Shown piece by piece: positions 19,135 through 27,958 of a DNA stretch of 64,000 nt. A model generated the notes under the pieces. It saw only the letters and a list, made by a program, of their open reading frames with translations. It did no database searches and was not told where the DNA came from. Source of the DNA: Rhizobium leguminosarum bv. viciae USDA 2370. Lineage in GTDB: Bacteria; Pseudomonadota; Alphaproteobacteria; Rhizobiales; Rhizobiaceae. Position 1 is the stretch's first letter. Every line of letters begins with the position of its first letter. Where the stretch lies: the NCBI RefSeq assembly GCF_002008365.1, contig NZ_MRDL01000022.1, positions 62,001 through 126,000 on the forward strand. Direction: 5' to 3'. The translations under genes and the position numbers were made by a program.

Positions 19135-19722
19135 ATGGCTACGAAGAAAACACAGCAGAACAGCGACCTCTCCCTGGATCTTCCGGGCAGCGAAGCGGAT
19201 CTCGATCAGGCGATCGACGATCTGCGCGGCGTGCTGAAGCAGGATGCCGACGGCGACCTGTCGCAGTTTGGCGACGACCTGCAGAGCGACCCCTTCGCAG
19301 CAGGAACGGACCTGGCGGCCTTTGGTGGCGAGACTTCGGAAACCCCCTTTGGCAGCGACGATTTCGGCGGCGACTTCGGCGGCGGCGATGCCAGCCCGGC
19401 TGCCGGCATGGATTTCGGCAGCAGCTCCTCCTTCGAGGCGTCCCCGGCCCCGCTCGGCAGCGCTTTGAATTCCAACTTCGACCTGATCATGGACATCCCG
19501 ATCGACGTCCAGATCATGCTCGGCACCAGCCGCATGCAGGTATCCGGCCTGATGAACCTCAATGAAGGGGCGACGATCGCCCTCGACAAGAAGATCGGTG
19601 AACCGGTCGAGATCATGGTGAATGGCCGCAGGATTGCCCGCGGCGAAATTACGGTGCTTGATAACGACGACACGCGATTCGGTGTGAAACTGATAGAAGT
19701 TTTGAGTACGAAAAAAGCCTGA
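19135..19722 (+). CDS. fliN: Flagellar switch protein FliN with long N-terminal extension
   Basis: 195 residues. The last 80 form the SpoA domain ([40 protein letters not shown]). The first about 110 residues are acidic and rich in Gly, Phe and Ser ([16 protein letters not shown]), low-complexity and probably disordered. FliN forms the base of the C ring and docks FliH. Enteric FliN is about 137 residues, so the extension is notable. Confidence 0.94.
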   Translation: MATKKTQQNSDLSLDLPGSEADLDQAIDDLRGVLKQDADGDLSQFGDDLQSDPFAAGTDLAAFGGETSETPFGSDDFGGDFGGGDASPAAGMDFGSSSSFEASPAPLGSALNSNFDLIMDIPIDVQIMLGTSRMQVSGLMNLNEGATIALDKKIGEPVEIMVNGRRIARGEITVLDNDDTRFGVKLIEVLSTKKA

Positions 19723-19750
19723 TCCCTGTGTGGGACGGAGAGGTTAGACC

Positions 19751-20791
19751 ATGATGGACTTTGACGATTTCGGCGGCGCGCTAGCCGGGAAACCGTTGAC
19801 CCAGGCTGAAAAGGCGGCGGCTGTTCTTCTCGCTATGGGAAAGGGTGTCGCCGGCCGGCTGTTGAAGTATTTCACCCAGGCCGAACTGCAGACCATTATC
19901 TCATCCGCCCAGTCGCTGCGCGCCATTCCGCCGGACGAGCTGCTGTTGCTCGTCTCCGAGTTCGAAGACCTCTTCACCGAGGGTGCCGGGCTGATGGACA
20001 ACGCCAAGGCGATCGAGGCCATTCTGGAAGAAGGCCTGACGCCCGACGAAGTCGATAGCCTGCTCGGCCGCCGCACCGCATTCCAGGCTTACGAAACCTC
20101 GATCTGGGATCGCCTCAGCGAGGCGGAGCCGGCATTCGTCGCACAGTTCCTGCTGCGCGAACATCCGCAGACCGTCGCCTATATTCTTTCGATGATGCCC
20201 TCCTCCTTCGGCGCCAAGGTGCTGCTGCAGCTTCCCGACAACCGCCGCGCCGACATCATGAACAGAACGGTCAACATGAAGGCGGTCAGCCCCAAGGCTG
20301 CGCAGATCATCGAAAACCAGGTCATGACGCTGCTTGCCGAGGTCGAGGCAGAGCGCAATGCAGCCGGCTCGACGAAGGTCGCCGATCTCATGAACGAGCT
20401 CGACAAGCCGCAGGTCGACACGCTGCTCAGCTCGCTCGAATCGATCAGCCGCGAGTCGGTCAATAAGGTTCGCCCGAAGATCTTCCTGTTCGAGGACCTC
20501 ATGTACATGCCGCAGCGCAGCCGCGTCATGCTGCTCAACGACATCTCGACGGATGTGCTCACCGTCGCGCTGCGCGGGTCGCCCCCCGAGATTCGCGAAT
20601 CGGTTCTCTCCGCCATCAGCCCACGCCAGCGCCGCATGATCGAATCGGATCTGCAGAGCGGCATGGGCGGCGTCAATCCGCGCGAGATCGCGATTGCCCG
20701 CCGCGCCGTGGCCCAGGAAGCGATTCGCCTGGCCAATTCCGGCCAGATCGAGCTCAAGGAAAAGGAAGGCGACGCTTCGGCAGCCGCCTAA
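19751..20791 (+). CDS. fliG: Flagellar switch protein FliG
   Basis: 346 residues, near the usual length. It contains the EHPQ motif (LREHPQTVAYILSMMP) of the middle domain and the C-terminal torque helix with charged residues (RPKIFLFEDL). It connects the FliF ring with FliM/FliN and contacts MotA. Its TAA stop (20789-20791) is also the first bases of a palindromic repeat. Confidence 0.96.
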   Translation: MMDFDDFGGALAGKPLTQAEKAAAVLLAMGKGVAGRLLKYFTQAELQTIISSAQSLRAIPPDELLLLVSEFEDLFTEGAGLMDNAKAIEAILEEGLTPDEVDSLLGRRTAFQAYETSIWDRLSEAEPAFVAQFLLREHPQTVAYILSMMPSSFGAKVLLQLPDNRRADIMNRTVNMKAVSPKAAQIIENQVMTLLAEVEAERNAAGSTKVADLMNELDKPQVDTLLSSLESISRESVNKVRPKIFLFEDLMYMPQRSRVMLLNDISTDVLTVALRGSPPEIRESVLSAISPRQRRMIESDLQSGMGGVNPREIAIARRAVAQEAIRLANSGQIELKEKEGDASAAA

Positions 20792-20890
20792 AACGCGTCG
20801 CAGTGAACTGATTCATGCGACTCGTTTTAGTTCCTTGTTTTATGCACGTCGTTATCCCGGAACCGCTGCACACTTCCAGGCGACATGCAT
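20788..20890 (+). repeat. Rhizobial palindromic repeat, family 1, copy A
   Basis: Starts CTAAAACGCGTCGC, has a returning arm GCGACTCGTTTTAG, then a second part ending CCGCTGCACACTTCC and CGACATGCAT. The same architecture is seen at 20984, 26518 (inverted), 35576 and, decayed, 56041. Confidence 0.75.
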
Positions 20891-20983
20891 CGGCACGTCG
20901 AGACTGTTGACAAATCCGGCATGCCGAAAGGCGGCTGTTGATCGCCGTGCCACAGGCGACTACCCTTCCAGCCATAGACCGCT

Positions 20984-21091
20984 CTAAAGCGCGTCGCATA
21001 GAACTCGGTTCCTGCGACGCGCTTTAGATCTTTGTTCTGATGCCTGTCGTTATCGCAAAACCGCTGCACCTTTTTGGGCGGCATGCATTAG
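20984..21091 (+). repeat. Rhizobial palindromic repeat, family 1, copy B
   Basis: Best preserved copy: arms CTAAAGCGCGTCGC / GCGACGCGCTTTAG, then GTCGTTATCGCAAAACCGC and GCATGCATTAG. Together with copy A it fills nearly all of the gap between fliG and flhB, which holds no gene. Confidence 0.78.
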
Positions 21092-21124
21092 CTGCGGCCT
21101 ATTTCTTTGACGGAGGGCCGCGAC

Positions 21125-22204
21125 TTGGCAGACGATGACAAGGACAGCAAAACAGAAGCCCCAACCGCGAAAAAGCAAAGCGATGCCGCAGAAAAGGGCA
21201 ACGTGCCGTCTTCGCGCGAACTTTCCATCTTTGCGACGATCCTCGCGACCTTCATTTACCTCGTATTCTTCCTTCCCGACAGCGTCGGACGCATGAGTGA
21301 AACGCTGCGCGACATCTTCGAACAGCCCGATCAATGGAAGATCGAGACGGGGCCGGATGTGCTGGCGCTGTTCGGGCGGCTCGGCTGGGCAAGTGCCGCG
21401 CTGGTGGCGCCCGCCTTCATCCTGTTCATGGTGTTCGGCATCGCCTCCTCCGTCTTCCAGAATCTGCCGACACTGGTGCTTGAACGCATCCGCCCGCAGG
21501 CCTCGCGTATCTCGCCGATCAAAGGCTGGTCACGACTGTTCAGCGTGCCCGGCCTGGTCGAATTCGGAAAATCGCTGTTCAAGGTCGTCGTCGTCGGGGT
21601 GATCCTGTTCTTCGTGCTCAGGAGCGAATATTTCGGCTCGATCGACGCGATGTTCTCCGATCCGCAGACGATTCTCGTGCGAATGATGGCAGCGATGCGC
21701 AAGATCATCATCGTCATGCTGATCGCCACCGCGATCGTGGCGATCGCCGATCTTTTCTGGACGCGCCATCACTGGTTCACAGAGCTGAAGATGACGCGGC
21801 ACGAGGTGAAGGAAGAAAACAAGCAGGCGCAGGGCGACCCCTTCGTCAAGAGCCGGCAGCGCTCGCTGATGCGCGACCGCGCGCGCCGGCGCATGATCGC
21901 CAACGTGCACCGCGCGACGCTGGTGATTGCAAACCCGACGCATTATGCGGTGGCGCTGCGTTACGCGCGTGAAGAAAACGATGCGCCGGTGGTGCTGGCC
22001 AAGGGTCAGGACCTTATTGCGCTCAAAATCAGGGAGATTGCCGAGCAGAACGGTATACCGGTGTTCGAGGATCCGCCGCTTGCGCGCTCCATGTTTGCGC
22101 AAGTCTCGATCGATAGTGTCATCCCGTCAGTCTTCTATAAGGCGGTTGCGGAGCTCATCCACCGGGTCTACGCCGCAGACGCCAAGAACAAACGGGTCAG
22201 ATAA
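21125..22204 (+). CDS. flhB: Flagellar export switch protein FlhB
   Basis: 359 residues if the TTG at 21125 is the start (GGAGG lies 8 nt upstream, and the protein then begins [14 protein letters not shown], like relatives). It has four membrane helices and a cytoplasmic domain with the self-cleavage site NPTH at residues 270-273 ([14 protein letters not shown]). It controls substrate switching from rod/hook to filament export. It is preceded by two repeats. Confidence 0.95.
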   Translation: MADDDKDSKTEAPTAKKQSDAAEKGNVPSSRELSIFATILATFIYLVFFLPDSVGRMSETLRDIFEQPDQWKIETGPDVLALFGRLGWASAALVAPAFILFMVFGIASSVFQNLPTLVLERIRPQASRISPIKGWSRLFSVPGLVEFGKSLFKVVVVGVILFFVLRSEYFGSIDAMFSDPQTILVRMMAAMRKIIIVMLIATAIVAIADLFWTRHHWFTELKMTRHEVKEENKQAQGDPFVKSRQRSLMRDRARRRMIANVHRATLVIANPTHYAVALRYAREENDAPVVLAKGQDLIALKIREIAEQNGIPVFEDPPLARSMFAQVSIDSVIPSVFYKAVAELIHRVYAADAKNKRVR

Positions 22205-22209
22205 GCCGA

Positions 22210-22653
22210 ATGAAAAAATGTCCCCACTCTACCCAGCGTGAAAAGATCCTCGCAGACGCGATCAGCCCGGTCGCCACTGAACTGCGCCTACTGGATGCTT
22301 CTGACCTTATTTCACTGCTGCGCTTCGAGTATTACGGCAATCTTTCCGATCTCGTCGCTTCGGCGGCGGAGCTTTTCTTTCATCCGGGCACGGTGAATTT
22401 CGGCCTGGGCGGCAATTATACGCTGGAGTGGGGTGGCAAGCCCGAAGTCGTTCTCGACCTGGAAATCAAACCGCGCGGCGTCACCGTCTACGCGCAGCTC
22501 ACCCTTGCCGAAGATCACGCCGGCATCGAGATCAATCATATCGCTTTCCAGGATCCCTCGGCCGATCCTGACGAGAACACCATCTTCCTCAAAAAGAGCC
22601 TTCGGGAAGCGCGTTACAGCGTGAACCAGCTGCCTCAGTCGCTGGCCGGCTGA
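22210..22653 (+). CDS. Conserved unknown protein beside flhB
   Basis: 147 residues starting MKKCPHSTQREKILADAIS, 5 bp after the flhB stop, so probably cotranscribed. It is soluble and mixed alpha/beta with many charged residues; there is no signal peptide, membrane helix or recognised domain. The position between flhB and visR appears to be kept in rhizobia, which suggests a motility role, but the function is unknown. Confidence 0.75.
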   Translation: MKKCPHSTQREKILADAISPVATELRLLDASDLISLLRFEYYGNLSDLVASAAELFFHPGTVNFGLGGNYTLEWGGKPEVVLDLEIKPRGVTVYAQLTLAEDHAGIEINHIAFQDPSADPDENTIFLKKSLREARYSVNQLPQSLAG

Positions 22654-22697
22654 CGACTTTCAAGACAACCGAGCTTTCACATTCGCCTTGGACCGCA

Positions 22698-22743
22698 ATT
22701 CAAAGCGTTACAGCGTCGCTTGCTAAAGAGACGCGCAACGCTG
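22698..22743 (+). repeat. Rhizobial palindromic repeat, family 2
   Basis: Starts TTCAAAGCGTTACAGCGTC and ends AGACGCGCAACGCTG. Related copies lie at 42605 (same direction) and 35684 (inverted). It lies between the convergent unknown gene and visR and may act as a bidirectional terminator. Confidence 0.65.
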
Positions 22744-22759
22744 GAAGGACTGCGCGGGT

Positions 22760-23506
22760 TCAGCTGATATAACCGAGCCGGATTGCCTTGGCGATCGCCT
22801 GAATACGGTTGACGGAATCGAGCTTGATGGTCGCCGAGCCGAGATAGGCGTTCACGGTGTGCACCGACAGGCCGAGCTTGTCGGCAATCTCTTCGCTGAT
22901 GCGGCCGTCGCCCGCAAGCTGCAGACAGGCGATCTCGCGTTCGCTGAGCGCCTCGGCGGCGGCCGTGCGGCGTTCGTCGAGCGAGAGTAGATCCATCATG
23001 ATATGGCAGCAGCGGCCGTGCAGCTCGACGATGGTATCGCTCGAGGGATCGATCTCATCGCCGGTAAAAAGGATGAAACCGTTGCCGACGGCGCCGAGCC
23101 GCACCGGAAAGGCAAGTCCGGAGAAAGGCAGAATACCGTCCTGCAGCCGTGTCATGAACGGCGCGAAGTCCGCCGGACCGGGCGCCGCACGGTCGTAACC
23201 GCCGGCCCATGAAAGCGGCAGCAGCGATTTGTCGATATGGTCGAGAAGAATATCGCCATAGGCGTCCGTGAAGGCCTTGCCGAAACCGGCATTGGACGGT
23301 CCCCAGTTCTCAAGCTCGCAGACAAGCCGCTGCTTTGCCGGAAGGCCCGAACCGCTGACGCGGAAGATCGCGAATCCTTGCGCATCGACGAGCTTCTGCA
23401 TCGCGATCAGCCGCGGAAAAAGATCGGACCGGCTGGAAATCCTGCTCACACGCACCATGCGCAGCTGCTCAGCGCTGCTCATCGTCCTGCCTGATGGGTG
23501 CCCCAT
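22760..23506 (-). CDS. visR: LuxR-type flagellar master regulator VisR
   Basis: 248 residues: an N-terminal autoinducer-binding-like domain and a C-terminal LuxR helix-turn-helix (LSEREIACLQLAGDGRISEE, then KLGLSVHTVNAYLGSATIKL). In Sinorhizobium VisN and VisR act together at the top of the motility cascade and activate rem. It follows visN by 8 bp. No bound ligand is known. Confidence 0.93.
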   Translation of the reverse strand: MGHPSGRTMSSAEQLRMVRVSRISSRSDLFPRLIAMQKLVDAQGFAIFRVSGSGLPAKQRLVCELENWGPSNAGFGKAFTDAYGDILLDHIDKSLLPLSWAGGYDRAAPGPADFAPFMTRLQDGILPFSGLAFPVRLGAVGNGFILFTGDEIDPSSDTIVELHGRCCHIMMDLLSLDERRTAAAEALSEREIACLQLAGDGRISEEIADKLGLSVHTVNAYLGSATIKLDSVNRIQAIAKAIRLGYIS

Positions 23507-23514
23507 AGATCCCC

Positions 23515-24261
23515 CTATACGAGATTATTCCGGACGGCGAAAGCAATGGCCTCGGACCGGGTCTTGGTCGCCGTCTTGCGCATCACACTGGTGATGTAGT
23601 TGTTGATGGTATTGCGGGAAATTCCGAGGATCATCGCGATCTCGTCGCTGGTCTTGCCCTCGGCAATCCAGAACAGGCATTCCAGTTCCCGGTCCGTCAA
23701 TTCGAAATCGCGATCGACCCTCGTCCCGCCGCAGCGAAGGAAGCTCGCGACATAACCTGCAAGCAGACCGACATCGCGCAACCGCTCCGGCGAAAGAATG
23801 AATCCCTCGCCGAACAGGAACATCAGAGCCAGCCGCGACCGGCCGACATTGAAGGTCACCGAACAATATTGGCGGCTGGCGCCGTCCGGAACTTCGGCAC
23901 TGTCAGGCAGAAGAGCAAAATTCGGCTGGAAGACCTGCATGCATCTTTCCAGCTCGGTGGAACGGGCATAGCCGCGGACCAGATCATTGGCGATGTCCCT
24001 GACCAGGTCGAAGGGCCAATCAGACGAAACGATGAAATCGAGGCCACTTTCCTGAAGGAGATCGCAGCGCGCCAGAAGGTAGTGCGAAGCACCCACGTAG
24101 TCCGTCAGTGCGCGCAGACCAGACTGCAACCTGCCGCTGCTGGTGACACCGTGGAGGCGCTGGAGCAGCTTATCGCGCGGCAACAGATCCGGCACCACCG
24201 CGCTCGCGAAATTCGCCATCTGCCTCTCGCCTTTGCTCGCCTGAATTACATTCATATCCAT
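23515..24261 (-). CDS. visN: LuxR-type flagellar master regulator VisN
   Basis: 248 residues from ATG 24261 (MDMNVIQASKGERQM); starts at 24309 or 24219 are possible. The C-terminal LuxR domain reads LTDRELECLFWIAEGKTSDE, then ISRNTINNYITSVMRKT; the N-terminal domain is of ligand-binding type. It is the partner of VisR, in the same order (visN then visR) as in Sinorhizobium. Confidence 0.92.
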   Translation of the reverse strand: MDMNVIQASKGERQMANFASAVVPDLLPRDKLLQRLHGVTSSGRLQSGLRALTDYVGASHYLLARCDLLQESGLDFIVSSDWPFDLVRDIANDLVRGYARSTELERCMQVFQPNFALLPDSAEVPDGASRQYCSVTFNVGRSRLALMFLFGEGFILSPERLRDVGLLAGYVASFLRCGGTRVDRDFELTDRELECLFWIAEGKTSDEIAMILGISRNTINNYITSVMRKTATKTRSEAIAFAVRNNLV

Positions 24262-24480
24262 TGGCAACGTCCTGCGGCTGAGAAACGATCGAACTCGGTG
24301 CAACAGCAATTTTTCTGTAAGGGATTCAATTCAAGTCCCGCTCGAATCCCATTTCGAATCACCTAAGGGTAAGCCAGCCGATGCAAATCACCATCTCCGA
24401 CTTCTAGGGATTTACTTTCGCTGTCGCCAATGCACTGATTCGATCACTCGTTCCAGCCTTCAAGATATAGGGAGGCTAAG

Positions 24481-24681
24481 GTGATTCTGGCGGCATCGCA
24501 ACTTGCTTCGCGTTTTACGCGAGTCAATCTCATCATGTCGCGCTACAGCCGCATTTCAGTGGTCGGGTCTATCGTCTTATTCGAATTCCCGACCCTGATT
24601 GTCATGCCAGGTCTCTCGCATCTCCAGCCACGGCTTTTCAGCAAACAGCGGTTGGGGAATCAAGCTTCGGTACCGACATGA
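24481..24681 (+). CDS. Possible small protein, 66 residues
   Basis: GTG start with a strong ribosome site (AGGGAGG, 6 nt spacing). The product starts MILAASQLASRFTRVNL and has a hydrophobic stretch in the middle (ISVVGSIVLFEFPTLIVM) that could span the membrane. It runs antisense to nothing and stops at the edge of the fliF terminator. No family is recognised; chance is a real alternative. Confidence 0.25.
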   Translation: MILAASQLASRFTRVNLIMSRYSRISVVGSIVLFEFPTLIVMPGLSHLQPRLFSKQRLGNQASVPT

Positions 24682-24705
24682 AAAAAGGCCGGTTGCCCGG
24701 CCTTT
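24681..24705 (-). terminator. Rho-independent terminator after fliF
   Basis: Stem AAAGGCCGG / CCGGCCTTT with a short loop, followed on the minus strand by six T, directly after the fliF stop codon. Confidence 0.88.
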
Positions 24706-24708
24706 GCT

Positions 24709-26400
24709 TTACGCTGCGTCGTCGATCGCCCATTTCCTGAGGATTTTCGCGGCGCGTTCCTCGTTGATCTCGACCATACGGGAAAGCTTGCGTTCCGGAC
24801 CTTCCTTGACGCGCCGATTGAAGTTTCCATCGTCGTCGCCGAGGCTGAGCAGGTCTTCGGTACTGTCGAAGCCGAAATCGGACCCGAAGCCGTCCATGAG
24901 GGCGCCACCGGCGGCTCCTGATGCAGGCGCGAAGTCCGGAAGCTCGAGGCCGGCCGCTTCCGGCGTGGCGTCGCCGAAAGCCGCGGAGCTGCCGTTGCCG
25001 CTGACGCTGCGCACCAGCGGCCGCAGACCCATCCAGACCACCACGAAGGCGACCGCGACAAAGGCGAGCGAGTTGATGATGCCGGCAAGGTTGCGGCTCA
25101 GCATGTCCATGACTCGGACGCCACCGGTGGCGTCTTCAAGCAGCTGGTTTTCGAGGAAGTCCATGGCCGTGACGGTGACGACGTCGCCGCGCTTGGCGTC
25201 GATGCCAGCCGCCGAAGCAACGATCTTCTGCATTTCGGCAAGATAGGCGTCAACCTTGGTCTGGTCGGCGGGTTCTCCGACCATCTTGGCGATGCGGCCC
25301 TTGTTGACCACCACAGCGATCGACAGCTTCTCGACCTTATAGCTGTTGCGGGTCGTCGCCGTCGTCTTGCTGTTGATTTCGTAGTTGGTCTGCTCTTCGC
25401 GCTTGTCGGATTTGTCCTGCGATTCGGGCCCGGCGGAACCGCCGGCCTCGGGGGCCGCCTGCGGAATGTTCTGCTCGACCGTCGTCGCGCTATCGGACTG
25501 CTTCTGCTGCGACTGCTGGGCTTCCTTCGTCGAGCGAACCGAGCGTTCGACCTTGGATTCGGGATCGTAGGTCGTTTCCTGGATCTGCTGGGCGTCCGTG
25601 TTGAGATCGGCGGTGACGCTGGAGCGGAAGTTGTCCATGCCGAGGAAGGGTGCCAGCGCCTTGTCGATGTTGGATTCGACTTCCTGCTGAACGTTCTGGA
25701 CGATGTTGAGCGAGCGGTTCAGCGAGCTGTTGCTCGCCTCGTCGCCGGAAGCGAGCAGCTGGCCGGCGGAATCGAGAATGGTCACGTCATCGACGTCAAG
25801 CCCCGGCACAGCCGAGGCGACGAGGTGGCGGATCGAGGTCGCTGCGCTGCGCCCGGTGGTCGCGCTGGCGCGAATCATGACGGAGGCAGTCGGTTTCTGC
25901 TCCGCCTTCCGGAAGTTTCCGACCTCCGGCATGACGATGTGGACGCGTGCGGCTGTTATGCCCGAGATCGACTGGATGGTGCGGGCGATTTCGCCTTCCA
26001 GCGCCCGAACCCGCGTCACCTCCTGCATGAAGGAGGTCAGGCCGAGAGAGCCGACATTGTCGAAGAGTTCGTAACCGGCATTGGCGCTGTTCGGCAGGCC
26101 GCGCTCGGCAAGCATCAAGCGGGCCTTGCCCGTCATCCCCGCGGGGACGCTGATGCTGGTGCCGTCCGTGCCGACCTGGAAATTGATGTTGGCTTCGGCA
26201 AGCGCCATGCTGATCTGGTTGAGATCCGGCGAGTCCAGACCGACATAGAGCGTTTCCTGTGCCGGCTTGTTGACGAAAAGGGCAGCCGCAAGGACGATTG
26301 CGATAGAGACGGCACCGACGCCTCCAAGAATCATCAGGCGCGTTCGGCCCAAGGCGCCGAAGTTCTTAAATATCTGAACTAATTGATTTAACAGATTCAT
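24709..26400 (-). CDS. fliF: Flagellar MS-ring protein FliF
   Basis: 563 residues. The N-terminal helix (MILGGVGAVSIAIVLAAALF) and a second helix near residue 445 (SLAFVAVAFVVVWMGL) frame the periplasmic ring-building domains (DLNQISMALAEANINFQVG, YELFDNVGSLGLTSF). The C-terminal tail RAAKILRKWAID is the FliG-binding segment. FliF is the base on which the basal body is built. It lies left of the che operon, separated by a repeat. Confidence 0.97.
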   Translation of the reverse strand: MNLLNQLVQIFKNFGALGRTRLMILGGVGAVSIAIVLAAALFVNKPAQETLYVGLDSPDLNQISMALAEANINFQVGTDGTSISVPAGMTGKARLMLAERGLPNSANAGYELFDNVGSLGLTSFMQEVTRVRALEGEIARTIQSISGITAARVHIVMPEVGNFRKAEQKPTASVMIRASATTGRSAATSIRHLVASAVPGLDVDDVTILDSAGQLLASGDEASNSSLNRSLNIVQNVQQEVESNIDKALAPFLGMDNFRSSVTADLNTDAQQIQETTYDPESKVERSVRSTKEAQQSQQKQSDSATTVEQNIPQAAPEAGGSAGPESQDKSDKREEQTNYEINSKTTATTRNSYKVEKLSIAVVVNKGRIAKMVGEPADQTKVDAYLAEMQKIVASAAGIDAKRGDVVTVTAMDFLENQLLEDATGGVRVMDMLSRNLAGIINSLAFVAVAFVVVWMGLRPLVRSVSGNGSSAAFGDATPEAAGLELPDFAPASGAAGGALMDGFGSDFGFDSTEDLLSLGDDDGNFNRRVKEGPERKLSRMVEINEERAAKILRKWAIDDAA

Positions 26401-26517
26401 TCTGTTCTCGCACGATCCGTCAAAGACAAAGCAGGCTTATTGCCTCATCAGACGAATAGTCGGCGAAACTTGTGCGAGCGTTTCGTGAAGAACGGCAGGG
26501 CCGAAAAGGTTCCAAAG

Positions 26518-26615
26518 CATGTCGCGCAAAGGTGTGCTGCGGTTTTGCGAAAACGACATGCGCAAAATGGGCCTAAAGCGCAAGGCGCGAATCTGAAGAT
26601 TGCGACGCGCTTTAG
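26518..26615 (-). repeat. Rhizobial palindromic repeat, family 1, copy C (inverted)
   Basis: Reads on the minus strand from CTAAAGCGCGTCGC to GCGCGACATGC. The cheT stop codon (TAA on the minus strand, 26614-26612) is part of its first bases. It separates the che operon from fliF. Confidence 0.72.
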
Positions 26616-27001
26616 AAGAAATCGAAGTCGCCGGCTGCCTTGCTCAATGGCTGGGAATGGCCGTGGCGTGTGGCGCCGCCCAATGCCTTCTGCATCTCTG
26701 CCAGCTTGACGAGGCTGAGCGCGGTTGCGACATCGACTGCCCAGCCGTGCGGGATTTCACCGGTGATGGTATCGATAAATTCGGCAAGGCCGCGCGATTT
26801 CTGCACGGCCAGATCAATGCCCTGCATGACCTTCATGGCATCCGGCGAATTCAGGATTTCGGCGCCGCCGATTTCGAGAAGCTGCGGCTCGATGCGCTCG
26901 ATGAGATAGGCGACATCGTGCAGTTCGGACACGATGCGCATCAGGATGTCGCTCAGCGCTTCAACAGGCGCAGGCGGCTCCATCACCGGGTTAAATGTCA
27001 T
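26612..27001 (-). CDS. cheT: Chemotaxis protein CheT
   Basis: 129 residues starting MTFNPVMEPPAPVEALSD, all-helical and soluble. It is the last gene of the operon, 16 bp after cheD, in the position of Sinorhizobium cheT. It has a CheZ-like end motif rather than an enzymatic one: a short acidic/aromatic C-terminus AGDFDFF. A role in phosphatase or CheR/CheA modulation is possible; the sequence alone does not decide. Confidence 0.75.
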   Translation of the reverse strand: MTFNPVMEPPAPVEALSDILMRIVSELHDVAYLIERIEPQLLEIGGAEILNSPDAMKVMQGIDLAVQKSRGLAEFIDTITGEIPHGWAVDVATALSLVKLAEMQKALGGATRHGHSQPLSKAAGDFDFF

Positions 27002-27017
27002 ATGAAAATCCTCGCCA

Positions 27018-27572
27018 TCAAAAAAATTCGATACTGGTTTCGACGGGCTTCTGCGGAGCGGCGGGACGCTGCTCGAGAGCGACAGTTCTCTGCGTTTCGG
27101 CGCCGGTCAGGGGGTATTGCCGCGCACGACCGGAGACCGGCCAATATTCAAGCTTGCGTCCATGCTCTCCACCGGTCGAGGAACCGACCACCGGAATGCC
27201 TTCATCCCTCAGGAACTGCACGGCGAAGGCCGCGTTCTGCTCACCGACATTGGAGAATGTCGAGATCGTCTTCGCGCCGCCGAAGATTTTTGCTTCCAGC
27301 CGGTCGCGCCGGGCGCCCTGCTTCAGGAGGCCGTTGATCAGCAGTTCCATCAGATGCACGCCGTACCGCGTGGCATCGCCACCTGAAGTCGGCGACGTCG
27401 CCGAACCGGGTAGCAGAAAGTGGTTCATGCCGCCGACACCGGCGACAGGATCTCTGAGGCACGCAGCCACGCACGAGCCGAGAATGGTCGAGAGGACCGC
27501 ATTCGGATCGCTCAGAACCTTGTACTCGCCTTGAATGATGTGCACGCGGCGGGCTGCCCCCTCAGTGATCAT
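27018..27572 (-). CDS. cheD: Chemoreceptor glutamine deamidase CheD
   Basis: 184 residues with the catalytic Cys34 in [10 protein letters not shown] and His51 in [11 protein letters not shown], plus FGGAKTIST. CheD deamidates receptor glutamines and thus works with CheR and CheB in adaptation. Its ATG overlaps the cheY2 stop (ATGA). Confidence 0.96.
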   Translation of the reverse strand: MITEGAARRVHIIQGEYKVLSDPNAVLSTILGSCVAACLRDPVAGVGGMNHFLLPGSATSPTSGGDATRYGVHLMELLINGLLKQGARRDRLEAKIFGGAKTISTFSNVGEQNAAFAVQFLRDEGIPVVGSSTGGEHGRKLEYWPVSGRARQYPLTGAETQRTVALEQRPAAPQKPVETSIEFF

Positions 27573-27958
27573 TTCAGGGCTCCAAACACGGCTTCGATGG
27601 CCGCTTTCATCTTCTCGATCGTGAACGGCTTGGCGAGCACGTTGTTGGCGCCGAGCTGGGCCGCCTTCTGCACCAGCGCGCGGTCGCCCTGGGCGGTCAG
27701 GATGATGAAGGCCGCCTTCTTGGTGTTCGGGTTGGTGCGAACAGCCTGAAGGAAGCCGATGCCATCCATCTTCGGCATGTTGAAGTCCGAGATCACCAGG
27801 TGGTGCGGCTGCTCGGCCATGATCTTCATGCCCTGCTCGCCGTCGCCGGCCGAGGTGATCTGCTTGAAACCGAGCTGGGTCAGCGCGTCGCTGAGCAGCA
27901 ACCGGCTCGTTACCTGATCATCGACGATCAGAACTTTGATTTTCTCCGCGATCGACAT
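27569..27958 (-). CDS. cheY: Chemotaxis response regulator CheY2
   Basis: 129 residues, a stand-alone receiver. Acid pocket Asp13-Asp14, phosphoacceptor Asp58 ([13 protein letters not shown]), Thr in FIILTAQ, and Lys in LAKPF are all present. In Sinorhizobium CheY2 is the output that slows the motor. It directly abuts cheB. Confidence 0.94.
   Translation of the reverse strand: MSIAEKIKVLIVDDQVTSRLLLSDALTQLGFKQITSAGDGEQGMKIMAEQPHHLVISDFNMPKMDGIGFLQAVRTNPNTKKAAFIILTAQGDRALVQKAAQLGANNVLAKPFTIEKMKAAIEAVFGALK

Larger units (their letters stand above)
24262..24708. promoter_or_regulatory. visN upstream region
   Basis: About 450 bp between visN (leftward) and the end of fliF. It must carry the visNR promoter on the minus strand. 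It also holds a doubtful small ORF (24481-24681) and the fliF terminator. No operator was identified. Confidence 0.4.

Noticed and set aside
20788..21091. Possible small CRISPR-like array after fliG
   Set aside because: Only two copies of a 100-bp palindromic element, without short regular repeats or spacers.
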